From positions 4,296 to 68,295 of the forward strand of contig JALJOM010000003.1 of NCBI GenBank assembly GCA_024304885.1: 64,000 nt of DNA, given 5' to 3'. Under the pieces are notes generated by a model. It saw only the letters and a program-made list of their open reading frames with translations. It ran no database searches and was not told where the DNA came from. Each line of letters opens with the position of its first letter. Positions within the stretch are counted from its first letter, which is position 1. Positions 1-8,192 of the stretch are shown here, piece by piece. This DNA comes from Beijerinckiaceae bacterium. Its GTDB lineage: Bacteria; Pseudomonadota; Alphaproteobacteria; Rhizobiales; Beijerinckiaceae. Both the position numbers and the translations under genes were made by a program.

Positions 1-186
1 GGGAGGGATAATCCGGTATGGCTCGGCACGCGGGGCGCAATCCCTCCCCCGACGTGTCGGGGGAGGGTGGTGCCGAAGGCGCGGGGTGGGGGGCGCGGCG
101 GCTCGGAACTCCAATCGGTTTTGCCCCCCCCCCCCCCCCGCCCCCGGATCAAGTCCGGGGGCACCCTCCCCGTTCCGAGGAGGGAT
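1..186. repeat. Direct repeat copy 1, GC-rich palindromic block
   Basis: This segment recurs at 839-1015 with only a few base changes and a longer C-run here (about 125-139). It contains several short hairpins of the GGGGAGGG/CCCTCCCC type and a stem around CCCCCGGATC-aagtc-CGGGGG. No coding potential is convincing. The same hairpin style returns at 30729-30877 between pbpC and the macroglobulin gene. Confidence 0.75.
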
Positions 187-221
187 TCCACATCGCCTAG
201 TAGAAACTCCAACCGGTTGCG

Positions 222-309
222 CCCCACCCGGCCGCCATAGCCCGTCGCTTGCGACGGGCGTCCTTACGCACGCCCTATGGCGGCCACCCTCCTCTCGAGG
301 GGAGGGATT
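222..309. repeat. Direct repeat, second unit copy 1
   Basis: An 88 bp unit containing the hairpin CCCGTCGCTTGCGACGGG is repeated nearly exactly at 761-848. The two copies flank the DUF559 gene at 322-681. The unit ends in the same GAGGGGAGGGAT hairpin as the neighbouring repeat. Confidence 0.75.
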
Positions 310-321
310 GCGCCCGGAGTG

Positions 322-681
322 TCAGCGAATCCTACAAGACGGGTCCCTCGCGACGGCCGCTCGATAGATCGTCTCCATGACGCCATCGAGGTTCTGGTTT
401 ACCTCGTTGTTCCAGAACCCGAGCACCATGAAGCCAGCGGATGCGAGCCTCGTATCACGCTCCGCATCTTGTCGTACTTTGGCCGGCTCGCCATGCTGCG
501 CCCCGTCGATCTCGATCACGAGCTTCGACTTCAGGCAGGCGAAGTCCACGATAAATCCCTCGCGCGGAACCTGCCGTCGAAAATGCAAGCCTTGCTGCTT
601 CAGCGCGCGGAGATGGACCCACAGCTTCACTTCCTGTGGCGTCATGGTCTTACGCAGGCGGCGAGCAACCTCGTTGGCCAT
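322..681 (-). CDS. DUF559 domain protein, endonuclease-like
   Basis: This 119-residue protein matches the DUF559 family, small single-domain proteins with a restriction-endonuclease or very-short-patch-repair-like fold. The family core is visible: an N-terminal helix with RRLRKTMTPQEVKLW, then FRRQVPREGFIVDFACLKSKLVIEIDG, with the acidic pair (VDFAC, EIDG) expected at the metal site, and the closing GFMVLGFWNNEV. The start was set at the methionine of MANEVARR because the longer upstream reading frame only translates repeat DNA. No cellular role is established for the family. The gene stands alone between two copies of an 88 bp repeat, which suggests it moved or was duplicated with that DNA. 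Confidence 0.8.
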   Translation of the reverse strand: MANEVARRLRKTMTPQEVKLWVHLRALKQQGLHFRRQVPREGFIVDFACLKSKLVIEIDGAQHGEPAKVRQDAERDTRLASAGFMVLGFWNNEVNQNLDGVMETIYRAAVARDPSCRIR

Positions 682-760
682 AGGTTGCCATAGCCCCCAT
701 CCGTCGGCACCCCACCCGTCTCGCTTCGCGAGCCACCCTCCCCTGAAGGGGAGGGATTGA

Positions 761-848
761 CCCCACCCGGCCGCCATATCCCGTCGCTTGCGACGGGCGT
801 CCTGACGCACGCCCTATGGCGTCCACCCTCCCCTGGAGGGGAGGGATA
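761..848. repeat. Direct repeat, second unit copy 2
   Basis: This is a near-identical copy of 222-309, including the CCCGTCGCTTGCGACGGG hairpin. It lies just upstream of the DUF559 gene, and the first copy lies just downstream. Confidence 0.75.
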
Positions 849-1015
849 ATCCGGTATGGCTCGGCAAGCGGGGCGCAATCCCTCCCCCGACGAGTCGGGG
901 GAGGGTGGTGCCGAAGGCGCCGGGTGGGGGGCGCGGCGGCTCGGAACTCCAATCGGTTTTGCCCCACCCGCCCCCGGATCAGGTCCGGGGGCACCCTCCC
1001 CTGGAGGGGAGGGAG
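839..1015. repeat. Direct repeat copy 2, GC-rich palindromic block
   Basis: This is the second copy of the block at 1-186, in the same orientation, with a shorter C-tract. The remaining bases up to 1102 hold no recognisable gene. Confidence 0.75.
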
Positions 1016-1102
1016 AAGTCCTTAGTCACGGCTTGCCATTCATCTTTCGACGGGCTATGGCCGGCCACCTTCTCCCTAAGGGAGAAGGGCAAGGCGAGCC
1101 GC

Positions 1103-1888
1103 TCAGATGTCCTGGCTTCCGTCGTCGCCGCCGAAGTCCGAGCCGAAGTCGGAATCGTAGTCGCTCGCGTCCTGGATACCGGGGTCCGGGAAGCCCGGAT
1201 CCTGGAAGTTCGCGTCTTGGAAGTTCGCGTCTTGGCCGGCGTCGGGCCCGCCGAAATTGTCGGCGTCGCCATAATAGTTGTTGACGGTCGTCTCGCCGCC
1301 GAAGCCGCCTTGCGGGGTGAAGCCTTCCCCGATCCCGAGCCCGCTATGGCTCGGCCCCGTGAAGAGGCCTCGGATCGTGTCGGCGAGGAGCACGCCGCCC
1401 GCGACACCGGCCGCGGTCCCGAGCGCGCCCTTCAAAAAGCTGCCCCCTTGGCCGCCCGGCTGTCCGCCCCACGGCCCTTGCTGTGGGGGCTGGCCGTAGC
1501 CTTGCGGGGGCTGCTGCCAATTGCCGGGGGGTTGTTGCTGCCACGGGCCACCGACCTGCGGGGGCGGTCCGACCGGGCGTCGCGGTGCCGGCGCGCCGCC
1601 GCCGCCGAACAAGGCGCCGAGACCGCCGAGAAAGCCGCCGCGCGGCTGGCTCGCGGCCTGCGCCTCGAGCGTGCGGACCTTGCCTTCGAGCTCCTGCAAT
1701 CTCGCATTGGCGGCATTCAGCGCCTGGTCCTGGACGATGACGGTCTGGGCCAGGAGATAGGGCGCATAGGGCTGGGATTTCGTCTCGTCCGCGATCAGCG
1801 CCTCGGCCTCCTTGTCACGGGGATTGCCGGCCGCAGCCCGGACACGGTCGAAAAGACCGGTGAGCAACTGGCGTTCTTCGGGTGACAT
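1103..1888 (-). CDS. DUF2076 domain-containing protein
   Basis: This 261-residue protein begins MSPEERQLLTGLFDRV, the standard opening of DUF2076 proteins, which are described as putative periplasmic ligand-binding proteins of unknown function. Residues 1-75 form a helical, coiled-coil-like region. A Gly/Pro/Gln-rich linker with GGFLGG repeats follows at about 85-150, then a short hydrophobic Gly/Ala segment near 155-175. The tail is very acidic, with tandem DANFQ and DPGF-type repeats. No Sec signal peptide is visible. The gene is divergent from hisS with a roughly 180 bp gap. Family membership is clear from the N-terminus, but the function is unknown. Confidence 0.85.
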   Translation of the reverse strand: MSPEERQLLTGLFDRVRAAAGNPRDKEAEALIADETKSQPYAPYLLAQTVIVQDQALNAANARLQELEGKVRTLEAQAASQPRGGFLGGLGALFGGGGAPAPRRPVGPPPQVGGPWQQQPPGNWQQPPQGYGQPPQQGPWGGQPGGQGGSFLKGALGTAAGVAGGVLLADTIRGLFTGPSHSGLGIGEGFTPQGGFGGETTVNNYYGDADNFGGPDAGQDANFQDANFQDPGFPDPGIQDASDYDSDFGSDFGGDDGSQDI

Positions 1889-2071
1889 GACTTTCTCCGC
1901 TGGGTCCTCGGCGGTCGAGTGCCGCCCGGCGACAATATGGACCTTTCCGGAATGGTTCCAAGTATCGTGACCATTACAATTCGGACATGCCGCAGCGCGG
2001 TAAGGCCGCTTGCCGCGGGGCGGCTGCGCTCCTAAAGAGACCCGAGCCTGTCAGAACCCTGCCCGACCCGG

Positions 2072-3559
2072 ATGAACGACCAGAAGAAAATCCAGCGCGC
2101 GAGCGCCAAGCTGCCGCGCGGCCTCGCCGACCGCGGTCCCGCCGAGATCGCCGCGACGGAGAAGATGCTCGCCGCCATCCGGAAATCCTACGAGCTCTAC
2201 GGGTTCGAGGCGGTCGAGACGCCCTTCATCGAATATACCGAGGCGCTCGGAAAATTCCTGCCCGATCTCGACCGGCCGAACGAAGGCGTGTTCTCCTTCA
2301 AGGACGACGACGAAGCTTGGTTGTCCTTGCGCTACGACCTCACCGCGCCGCTCGCCCGCTATGTCGCGGAGAACTACGACAAGCTGCCGAAGCCCTATCG
2401 GAGCTATCGGGCCGGATATGTGTTCCGCAACGAGAAGCCGGGGCCGGGGCGGTTTCGCCAGTTCATGCAGTTCGACGCCGATACGGTCGGCTCCGCCTCG
2501 GTCGCGGCGGACGCCGAGATGTGCATGATGGCGGCCGATACGCTCGAGGCGCTCGGGATCAAGCGCGGCGACTATGTGATCAAGGTCAACAATCGCAAGG
2601 TGCTCGACGGCGTGCTCGAGGTGATCGGGCTTTCCGGCGAGGAGAATGCCGGGCGCCGGATGACGGTGCTGCGCGCGATCGACAAGCTCGATCGGCTGGG
2701 GCTCGAGGGGGTTCGCTTGCTGCTCGGCCCGGGCCGGAAGGACGAGAGCGGGGATTTCACCAAAGGGGCCGGCCTCGCCGCCGAGCAGATCGACCGGGTC
2801 GAGGCCTATGTGACGGCGCCCGGCATGGGCGCGCTCGAGACCAGCTTCGCCGAGAGCGCCCTCGCTCGGCAAGGTCTCGAGGAGCTCGCCGAGATCGCGG
2901 CGCTCGCCGGAGCCGGCGGATACGGCACGGACCGAGTGAGGATCGACCCCTCGGTCGTCCGTGGCCTCGAATATTATACCGGCCCGGTCTTCGAGGCCGA
3001 GCTGACTTTCGAGGTCACGGGCGAGGACGGCGCGCCGGTCCGCTTCGGGTCCATCGGCGGCGGCGGGCGCTACGACGGGCTCGTCGGGCGATTCCGCGGC
3101 GAGAACGTCCCGGCGACCGGCTTCTCGATCGGGGTCTCGCGGCTCTTCTCGGCCCTGAAAGCCATCCGCTCGCCGCTCGTCGATGGCTCGGCACTGCGCG
3201 GCCCCGTTGTGGTGCTCGTCCTCGACAAGGGCGAGACCGCTCGATACCAGCGCTTCGTCGCCGAGCTGCGCTCTGCCGGCATAGCGGCCGAGCTCTATCT
3301 CGGATCCTCGGGGATGAATGCGCAGCTCAAATATGCCGACAAGCGCGGCGCGGTCTGCGCGGTGATCCAGGGCTCGAACGAGCGCGACCACGTGGATGGC
3401 CCGCAGGTGACGATCCGCGATCTCGTTGTCGGCGCCGAGCTCGCCGCTGCGACCAAGGATCGTGCCGATTATGTGGAGCTTCGCGCCAAGGCGCAGTTCA
3501 GCGTCCCGGAATCCGGGCTCGTGGATGCCGTTGGACAGGTATTGGCGCGCCACACGTAG
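2072..3559 (+). CDS. hisS: Histidyl-tRNA synthetase
   Basis: HisRS charges tRNA-His with histidine using ATP in the cytoplasm. The 495-residue product has class II motif 2 ([13 protein letters not shown], about 119-131), the histidine-binding segment [11 protein letters not shown], the GGGGRYDGL loop, motif 3 with GFSIGVSRL, and a C-terminal anticodon-binding domain. The length is typical of the alphaproteobacterial form. It is followed, after a reverse-strand block, by hisZ and hisG. hisS next to hisZ-hisG is common in Hyphomicrobiales, and HisZ is itself a HisRS paralogue. The last 62 bp overlap tail-to-tail with the glycosyltransferase gene on the other strand. Confidence 0.97.
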   Translation: MNDQKKIQRASAKLPRGLADRGPAEIAATEKMLAAIRKSYELYGFEAVETPFIEYTEALGKFLPDLDRPNEGVFSFKDDDEAWLSLRYDLTAPLARYVAENYDKLPKPYRSYRAGYVFRNEKPGPGRFRQFMQFDADTVGSASVAADAEMCMMAADTLEALGIKRGDYVIKVNNRKVLDGVLEVIGLSGEENAGRRMTVLRAIDKLDRLGLEGVRLLLGPGRKDESGDFTKGAGLAAEQIDRVEAYVTAPGMGALETSFAESALARQGLEELAEIAALAGAGGYGTDRVRIDPSVVRGLEYYTGPVFEAELTFEVTGEDGAPVRFGSIGGGGRYDGLVGRFRGENVPATGFSIGVSRLFSALKAIRSPLVDGSALRGPVVVLVLDKGETARYQRFVAELRSAGIAAELYLGSSGMNAQLKYADKRGAVCAVIQGSNERDHVDGPQVTIRDLVVGAELAAATKDRADYVELRAKAQFSVPESGLVDAVGQVLARHT

Positions 3560-4706
3560 CCGTCTCGGCGCTTGACGTCCTCTCCATTCCGATCGAGACC
3601 GACCAGGCGTGGTAGTGTGGCCGCTTGTCGGCGGCGCAGCGCGCATTGGCGGCGACTGCCGGAACCATCGACGGCGGCAATCGGCCGCTCGCGAGCATGC
3701 GCAGGCACGTGTCGAGCGATTCGGCGTAACTCCCGACCGAATAGGCGTTGACCGCGAGCTCGTCGAGCAAGCCATACTCGTAGATCCACGGCTCGACGAG
3801 CACGCTGTCGGTCGGCATGGCGAGCGCAGCCCCCCGCTTGGCGATCTCGTAGGCTTTGCGGTGCCAGCCTGCCTTCCGGCACAACCGGCTGGCGCGGTAG
3901 AGCGCCTCGCCATGGTCGGGTGCCGCATCGGAGGCGCGCAAGTAGAGCTCGAGAATGTCCTCGCTGCGGTGGCCGAGCTCGTCGGCGAGCTGCGCCGCGA
4001 AGTAGAGGCTGTAGTAGGCCTCCTGGTCCCGATAGTCCATCGCGGCCCGGCGCAGATAGGTTTCGACCGCCTTCGCGGTCTCGCCACAGTCCCGATAGCT
4101 CTGCGCGAGATAGAACGTATAGCGCGCCACCATGAACGGGGCCGTCTCCGTCGCGAGCGCGCCTTCCAGGATCGCGGCATCCTTGCGGTAGATCGCCGGG
4201 TCGCGTCGCCGGGCTCCGTCGCGGTTGCAATACATCGCGAGAGGCAAATGACCGGCGGGGCCAGCGCCCTCGCAGGTCAGGAACTCGTGCAGGACGCCTC
4301 GGTAGCGCCACGGCAATGCGTTGCGCACGAGATGGATTCTCGGGAACCTGACGTGAGCATCGAATATATCCACCACATATGCGTCCGCGATCAGCTCCGG
4401 CCGCTCGAAGCCTTCGGGGATCTCCAGGGTGTCGTCCGCGTCGATGAGCAAGGAATAGTCGCCGTGCGGGCGTGCGAGGGCCAGCGCCTCCATGCGGTTG
4501 TGGGCGAAATCGCGCCATGGCCGCTCGTGCAGCTCGCCCGGCAAATCCGCGAGAAGCTCCCGAATGATGTCTTGCGTGCCGTCCGTGGAGCCGGTGTCCA
4601 CGATGACCCAATGATCGACGAACGAGCGAACGGACTCGAGGCAGCGGCGGATTACGGGTGCCTCGTCCTTGACGATCATGCAGAGGCAGATCACCTGTGA
4701 GCGCAT
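3498..4706 (-). CDS. Family 2 glycosyltransferase with TPR-like C-terminus
   Basis: This 402-residue protein starts with a GT2 (GT-A) domain: [20 protein letters not shown] at about 6-25, [11 protein letters not shown] at 34-44, and the metal/nucleotide-sugar motif DADD at 89-92. Residues from about 170 onward are helical repeats ([45 protein letters not shown]) that read as TPRs. This layout is known from SunS-like and other TPR-linked transferases. The donor and acceptor cannot be read from the sequence. The start was chosen at MRSQVICL because the upstream extension has no family content. Its 3' end runs 62 bp antisense into hisS. Confidence 0.85.
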   Translation of the reverse strand: MRSQVICLCMIVKDEAPVIRRCLESVRSFVDHWVIVDTGSTDGTQDIIRELLADLPGELHERPWRDFAHNRMEALALARPHGDYSLLIDADDTLEIPEGFERPELIADAYVVDIFDAHVRFPRIHLVRNALPWRYRGVLHEFLTCEGAGPAGHLPLAMYCNRDGARRRDPAIYRKDAAILEGALATETAPFMVARYTFYLAQSYRDCGETAKAVETYLRRAAMDYRDQEAYYSLYFAAQLADELGHRSEDILELYLRASDAAPDHGEALYRASRLCRKAGWHRKAYEIAKRGAALAMPTDSVLVEPWIYEYGLLDELAVNAYSVGSYAESLDTCLRMLASGRLPPSMVPAVAANARCAADKRPHYHAWSVSIGMERTSSAETATCGAPIPVQRHPRARIPGR

Positions 4707-4765
4707 CGGGGCCACCGCGCGTTTCCTCGGCGTTCGCGGGGCGCCAGAACGGGCCGGAGCTGCTG

Positions 4766-4963
4766 CTAGGCCGCGATCCCCTCGACCGTCAGCCGTGTCA
4801 CATCGGTGCGCGCACTCGCGTGCTCCAAGGTGAGGGCGCAGACATTGCCGTCGGCATCGAGGTCGAGGATCGTATCCTCGTCGAGATCCTTGGTGTCGGC
4901 AATGTCGCGGTCCCGAAACACGATATACAACGTGTCGGTATCCGCGAAATACTGGACCTTCAT
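4766..4963 (-). CDS. DUF2283 family protein, possible antitoxin
   Basis: This 65-residue protein begins MKVQYFADTDTLYIVF and continues with DLDADGNVCALTLEHAS, the DUF2283 signature. DUF2283 genes are very often paired with DUF4258 genes in toxin-antitoxin-like modules, and that partner lies directly upstream here. The two genes share a 4-base ATGA overlap, so translation is probably coupled. The assignment of antitoxin role is inference from the pairing. Confidence 0.85.
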   Translation of the reverse strand: MKVQYFADTDTLYIVFRDRDIADTKDLDEDTILDLDADGNVCALTLEHASARTDVTRLTVEGIAA

Positions 4964-5196
4964 GGCTTGTATCCTCGGTCGAAGAACGCATTATGCACGG
5001 TCTCGCGGTCGGGTAGCAGGACAACCCGCAGGCTGCGGCCATCCATCTCGTCGATCCTCCCCCCGAGTCGGACTCGACCGTCTGCTTGGACGTGCTCTCG
5101 CTCCGGGGCCGCCATGACGCGCAGGATCCACGCGCCCTCGATTATCGCACGATCCGCGCGAGATCGAATGCTTCGGAAGTATTCTGTGACCTTCAC
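4960..5196 (-). CDS. DUF4258-like protein, possible toxin partner
   Basis: With the GTG at 5196 as start, this gives a 78-residue basic protein beginning VKVTEYFRSIRSRADRAIIE. It contains ILRVM, GRVRLGGRIDEMDGRSLRVVLLPDRETVHNAFFDRGY, resembling DUF4258 proteins, which are small predicted RNase-like toxins. It overlaps the DUF2283 gene by 4 bases, the usual arrangement of these pairs. No clear SD precedes the GTG, so the start is uncertain. It could be a non-toxic homologue. Confidence 0.65.
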   Translation of the reverse strand: MKVTEYFRSIRSRADRAIIEGAWILRVMAAPEREHVQADGRVRLGGRIDEMDGRSLRVVLLPDRETVHNAFFDRGYKP

Positions 5197-5285
5197 AGCG
5201 CCGTTCCGTGGTCGCCGCTCGCCACACCTTGCCGAACGTGAAGCTCGTGCCCCGAGGCTGCGTGTCGATATGCCGGCAATCCGAG

Positions 5286-5651
5286 CTATCTCGCCTCGCC
5301 GTCCAGCAAGGGCACCTGCACGGCCCGCGCGGCGTCGGCGAGCGCCGTGTCCAGTGTCGCCAGCGTCAAGCTCTCGCACAACGCCAGCTCGAGATAGGCC
5401 GCATCGTAGATGCTCAGCTTGTGAGCCCGTGCGAGAGCAAGCAGCCTGTCCTCGTCGATCTGCTGAGTCTTGCGCAGCTCGTCGAGCTCCGCAAATACCT
5501 TGGCGGTCTCCTCTCGCCTCTTGGCATTCTCGGGGACGAGCCTCGCGATCGGCCGACCGTGGCGGGTGATGACGATGGTCTCGCCACGTTCGACGTCTCC
5601 GAGGAGTCGGGGCAGATGGGTCTTGACCTCGGATGCCGGGATTTTACGCAT
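5286..5651 (-). CDS. Antitoxin (Phd/YefM-type) fused in frame to the C-terminal half of a PIN toxin
   Basis: Residues 1 to about 62 are a typical prevent-host-death antitoxin (MRKIPASEVKTHLPRLL, GETIVITRHGRPIARLVP). Residues about 68-121 are the C-terminal half of a VapC PIN nuclease, with IYDAAYLELAL (D83) and LATLDTAL (D101). The antitoxin C-terminus that would bind the toxin and the toxin N-terminal half with its first catalytic acidic residues are both missing. The simplest reading is an internal deletion of a two-gene operon that happened to keep the frame. The product should be able to bind DNA but not cut RNA. An AT-richer upstream stretch with an imperfect GACTGG/CTAGTC repeat may be its operator. 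Confidence 0.75.
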   Translation of the reverse strand: MRKIPASEVKTHLPRLLGDVERGETIVITRHGRPIARLVPENAKRREETAKVFAELDELRKTQQIDEDRLLALARAHKLSIYDAAYLELALCESLTLATLDTALADAARAVQVPLLDGEAR

Positions 5652-5850
5652 GCTATTGTTTCGACTGGTCGATTCAGCTAGTCGTATCTAGCCTGAGAGC
5701 CTCGGATCGACAAGAATCGCCGGCTCTGCGCCGATGGGATTTCAACCCCAGGTCCGCGACGTCGATCACGTCATCCCGCCGAAATCTGTCGCGTACCCCG
5801 TCCGGTCTGCTAGAAGCACGCCGTTCTCCTGACGCTTCCCGAGGCCCACC

Positions 5851-6975
5851 TTGTCCGTTGTCGACCAACGCGCCGAATCGGTCGTCGCGCATCTCTGTGC
5901 CGCGGGCTATCGGCGCTGCGAGCCGCCGATCCTCCAGCCGGCCTCGATCTTCTTCGAATCGGGCGAGGACTTGCGCGGAAAGCTCTATCTCACGAGCGAC
6001 GTCACCGGGGCGGAATATTGCCTGCGCCCGGAATATACGATCCCCGTGTCGCGGCATTATCTCGCCTCGGGTCGTGCCGGGGAAGCCGCTGGCTTTTCCT
6101 ATTGCGGACCGGTTTTTCGGTTCCAGGAGGAGGGGCAGAGCGAATTCGTCCAGGCGGGAATCGAGAGCTTCGGCCGGGCCGACCGCGAGGCGGCCGACGC
6201 CGAGATCCTCGCTCTCACGCTCGAGGCCACGGCGAAGGCCGGCGCCCCACGAGATCTCGCCGTCGAGATCGGCGACACGGGCCTGTTCTCCGGGCTTCTT
6301 GGATCGCTCGATCTCGCCCCGCAATGGCAAAGGCGCATTGCGCGCGGCCATGCCCACGGCAAGCCGATCGCCGCGCTCCTCGACGAGGCCACGAACGGGT
6401 CCGGGGTCGATCATTCCGGCGTCCTCGCCTTGCTCGAAGGCGCAGACAAGACGGGCGCCCGGGCCCTCGTCGAGGATCTCTTGCGGATCGCCGGCGTGAC
6501 CGCGGTCGGCGGCAGAACCGCGGCCGAGATCGCCGACCGCTTTCTCGAGCAGGCGGCGCTGCGCTCGGGTGCTGGCGTGCCGGCCGAGAAGCTCGCCGTC
6601 ATCGAGAGATTCCTCCAAATCGACGGGGAGCCGGCCCCGGCTTCGGAGGCGTTGCGGCGGCTCGCGACGGATGCTCGCGTCGATCTCGCGGCCGCGCTCG
6701 ACAGGTTCGACGAGCGGCTCCGCCAGATCGCGGCGCGCGGTATAGATGTGGCGCGCCTCGGCTTCGCCGCGCGGTTCGCCCGCAATCTCGACTATTACTC
6801 GGGCTTCGTCTTCGAGGCGCTGGACCCTGCGCGGCCGGCCGAGAAGCCCGTCGCGGGAGGGGGGCGCTACGACCAGCTCCTGCGGCGGCTCGGCGCGAGC
6901 GCGGATATTCCCGCGGTCGGCGCCGCCATCTGGATCGATCGCTTGGCGTCGGCAGCGGTCGGGGAGGCGGCATGA
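5851..6975 (+). CDS. hisZ: ATP phosphoribosyltransferase regulatory subunit
   Basis: HisZ is a HisRS-like paralogue that forms a complex with HisG and allows histidine feedback control at the first step of histidine synthesis. The 374-residue protein has a HisRS-type class II core ([39 protein letters not shown], then [13 protein letters not shown] and [13 protein letters not shown]) but no anticodon-binding domain, as expected for HisZ. The start codon is TTG. The stop overlaps the hisG start by 4 bases (ATGA), so the two subunits are translationally coupled. Confidence 0.93.
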   Translation: MSVVDQRAESVVAHLCAAGYRRCEPPILQPASIFFESGEDLRGKLYLTSDVTGAEYCLRPEYTIPVSRHYLASGRAGEAAGFSYCGPVFRFQEEGQSEFVQAGIESFGRADREAADAEILALTLEATAKAGAPRDLAVEIGDTGLFSGLLGSLDLAPQWQRRIARGHAHGKPIAALLDEATNGSGVDHSGVLALLEGADKTGARALVEDLLRIAGVTAVGGRTAAEIADRFLEQAALRSGAGVPAEKLAVIERFLQIDGEPAPASEALRRLATDARVDLAAALDRFDERLRQIAARGIDVARLGFAARFARNLDYYSGFVFEALDPARPAEKPVAGGGRYDQLLRRLGASADIPAVGAAIWIDRLASAAVGEAA

Positions 6976-7961
6976 GCACCACGCCTCTCGTCCTCGCGGT
7001 GCCGTCCAAGGGGCGGCTCCAGGAGAATGCCGCGGCCTTCTTCTCCCGCGCCGGGCTCGAGCTTGTCCAGAACCGGGGCGCGCGCGACTATCGCGGCGCG
7101 CTCGCGGGCCTGCCGGACGTCGAGATCGCTTATCTGTCCGCGGGCGATATCGTGAGCCATCTCGCCCAGGGCCACGCCCATCTCGGCGTCACCGGCGAGG
7201 ATCTCGTGCGCGAATCCGTTCCCGACGCGGAGACGAAGGTCGAGCTTCTGGCCCCGCTCGGCTTCGGCGCGGCGAATGTCGTCGTCGCCGTCCCCCGCGC
7301 CTGGATCGATGTCCGCACCATGGCCGACCTCGAGGATGTCGCGGCGGCCTTCCGCGCCAAGCGCGGCGAGCGCATGCGGGTTGCGACGAAATACGTGAAC
7401 CTCACGCGCCGCTTCTTCGCCGAGCGTCACGTCACGGATTACCGGATCGTCGAGAGCTCGGGGGCGACGGAAGGTGCGCCGGCGGCGGGCCAGGCCGAGC
7501 TCATCGTCGATATCACCACGACCGGCACGACGCTTCTCGCCAATGGCCTGAAGATCCTCGACGACGGGACGATCCTGCGCTCCCAGGCCAATCTCGTCGC
7601 CTCGCTCGCCGCGGATTGGACCGCAGCCGCTCGCGATCGTGCGCGAAAGATCCTGTCGCGGATCGCCGCCGAGGAAGAGGCGCGGACCACGCGCGAGGTC
7701 ACGACCGTTCTGCCGCGCTTCGACGAGGCGATGGGGGCCGAGGCGAAGCGCCTGTTCTCTGCACGGCTGCGCTGGCCCGAGAAGGACGGGCGCCTCACCG
7801 CGAGCTGCCCGGCGGAGCTTGTTCCGGGTTTCGCCGACTGGCTGATCTCCCGGGGGGCGGAAGAGGTGACGGTCGCCTCGCAGGCCTATGTGTTCGCGGC
7901 GCGAAACCCGCTCTACGAGAAGCTCGTCGCGCGCTTGCCGAAGCTCGTGGCCTCGTCCTGA
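6972..7961 (+). CDS. hisG: ATP phosphoribosyltransferase, catalytic subunit
   Basis: HisG condenses ATP and PRPP to phosphoribosyl-ATP, the committed step of histidine synthesis. The 329-residue product starts with [15 protein letters not shown] and contains the PRPP-binding stretch [18 protein letters not shown]. It is longer than the classical short form (about 210 residues) that usually accompanies HisZ, with roughly 100 extra C-terminal residues. Similar lengths are common in Hyphomicrobiales. It overlaps hisZ by 4 bases. About 230 bp without an obvious gene follow. Confidence 0.95.
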   Translation: MSTTPLVLAVPSKGRLQENAAAFFSRAGLELVQNRGARDYRGALAGLPDVEIAYLSAGDIVSHLAQGHAHLGVTGEDLVRESVPDAETKVELLAPLGFGAANVVVAVPRAWIDVRTMADLEDVAAAFRAKRGERMRVATKYVNLTRRFFAERHVTDYRIVESSGATEGAPAAGQAELIVDITTTGTTLLANGLKILDDGTILRSQANLVASLAADWTAAARDRARKILSRIAAEEEARTTREVTTVLPRFDEAMGAEAKRLFSARLRWPEKDGRLTASCPAELVPGFADWLISRGAEEVTVASQAYVFAARNPLYEKLVARLPKLVASS

Positions 7962-8192
7962 GCCGACGGGAAGAGGGCGCCCGAGAGCGGCGGCAAGCTC
8001 CCGAGTGAAATGTCAAAAAAATTCAGCCGAGGCCTAGTCCGGGATGCTGCAATGCGGTATCCTGGCGCGGGACTTCGATCCTCCCTCACCGCGCAGCTCC
8101 GCGAGGAGCCGTCACGTCGGATCGGGCGGTTGCGGGCACAGGTTCAAGCCTTTTTCGGCTGTCACGGAGAATCTCTCGCAACGGAGTGGAAA

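Noticed and set aside
2051-4180. 709-codon open frame on the - strand across hisS
   Set aside because: It runs antisense to the motif-complete hisS and shows shadow-frame composition, with His/Arg/Glu-rich low-information sequence.
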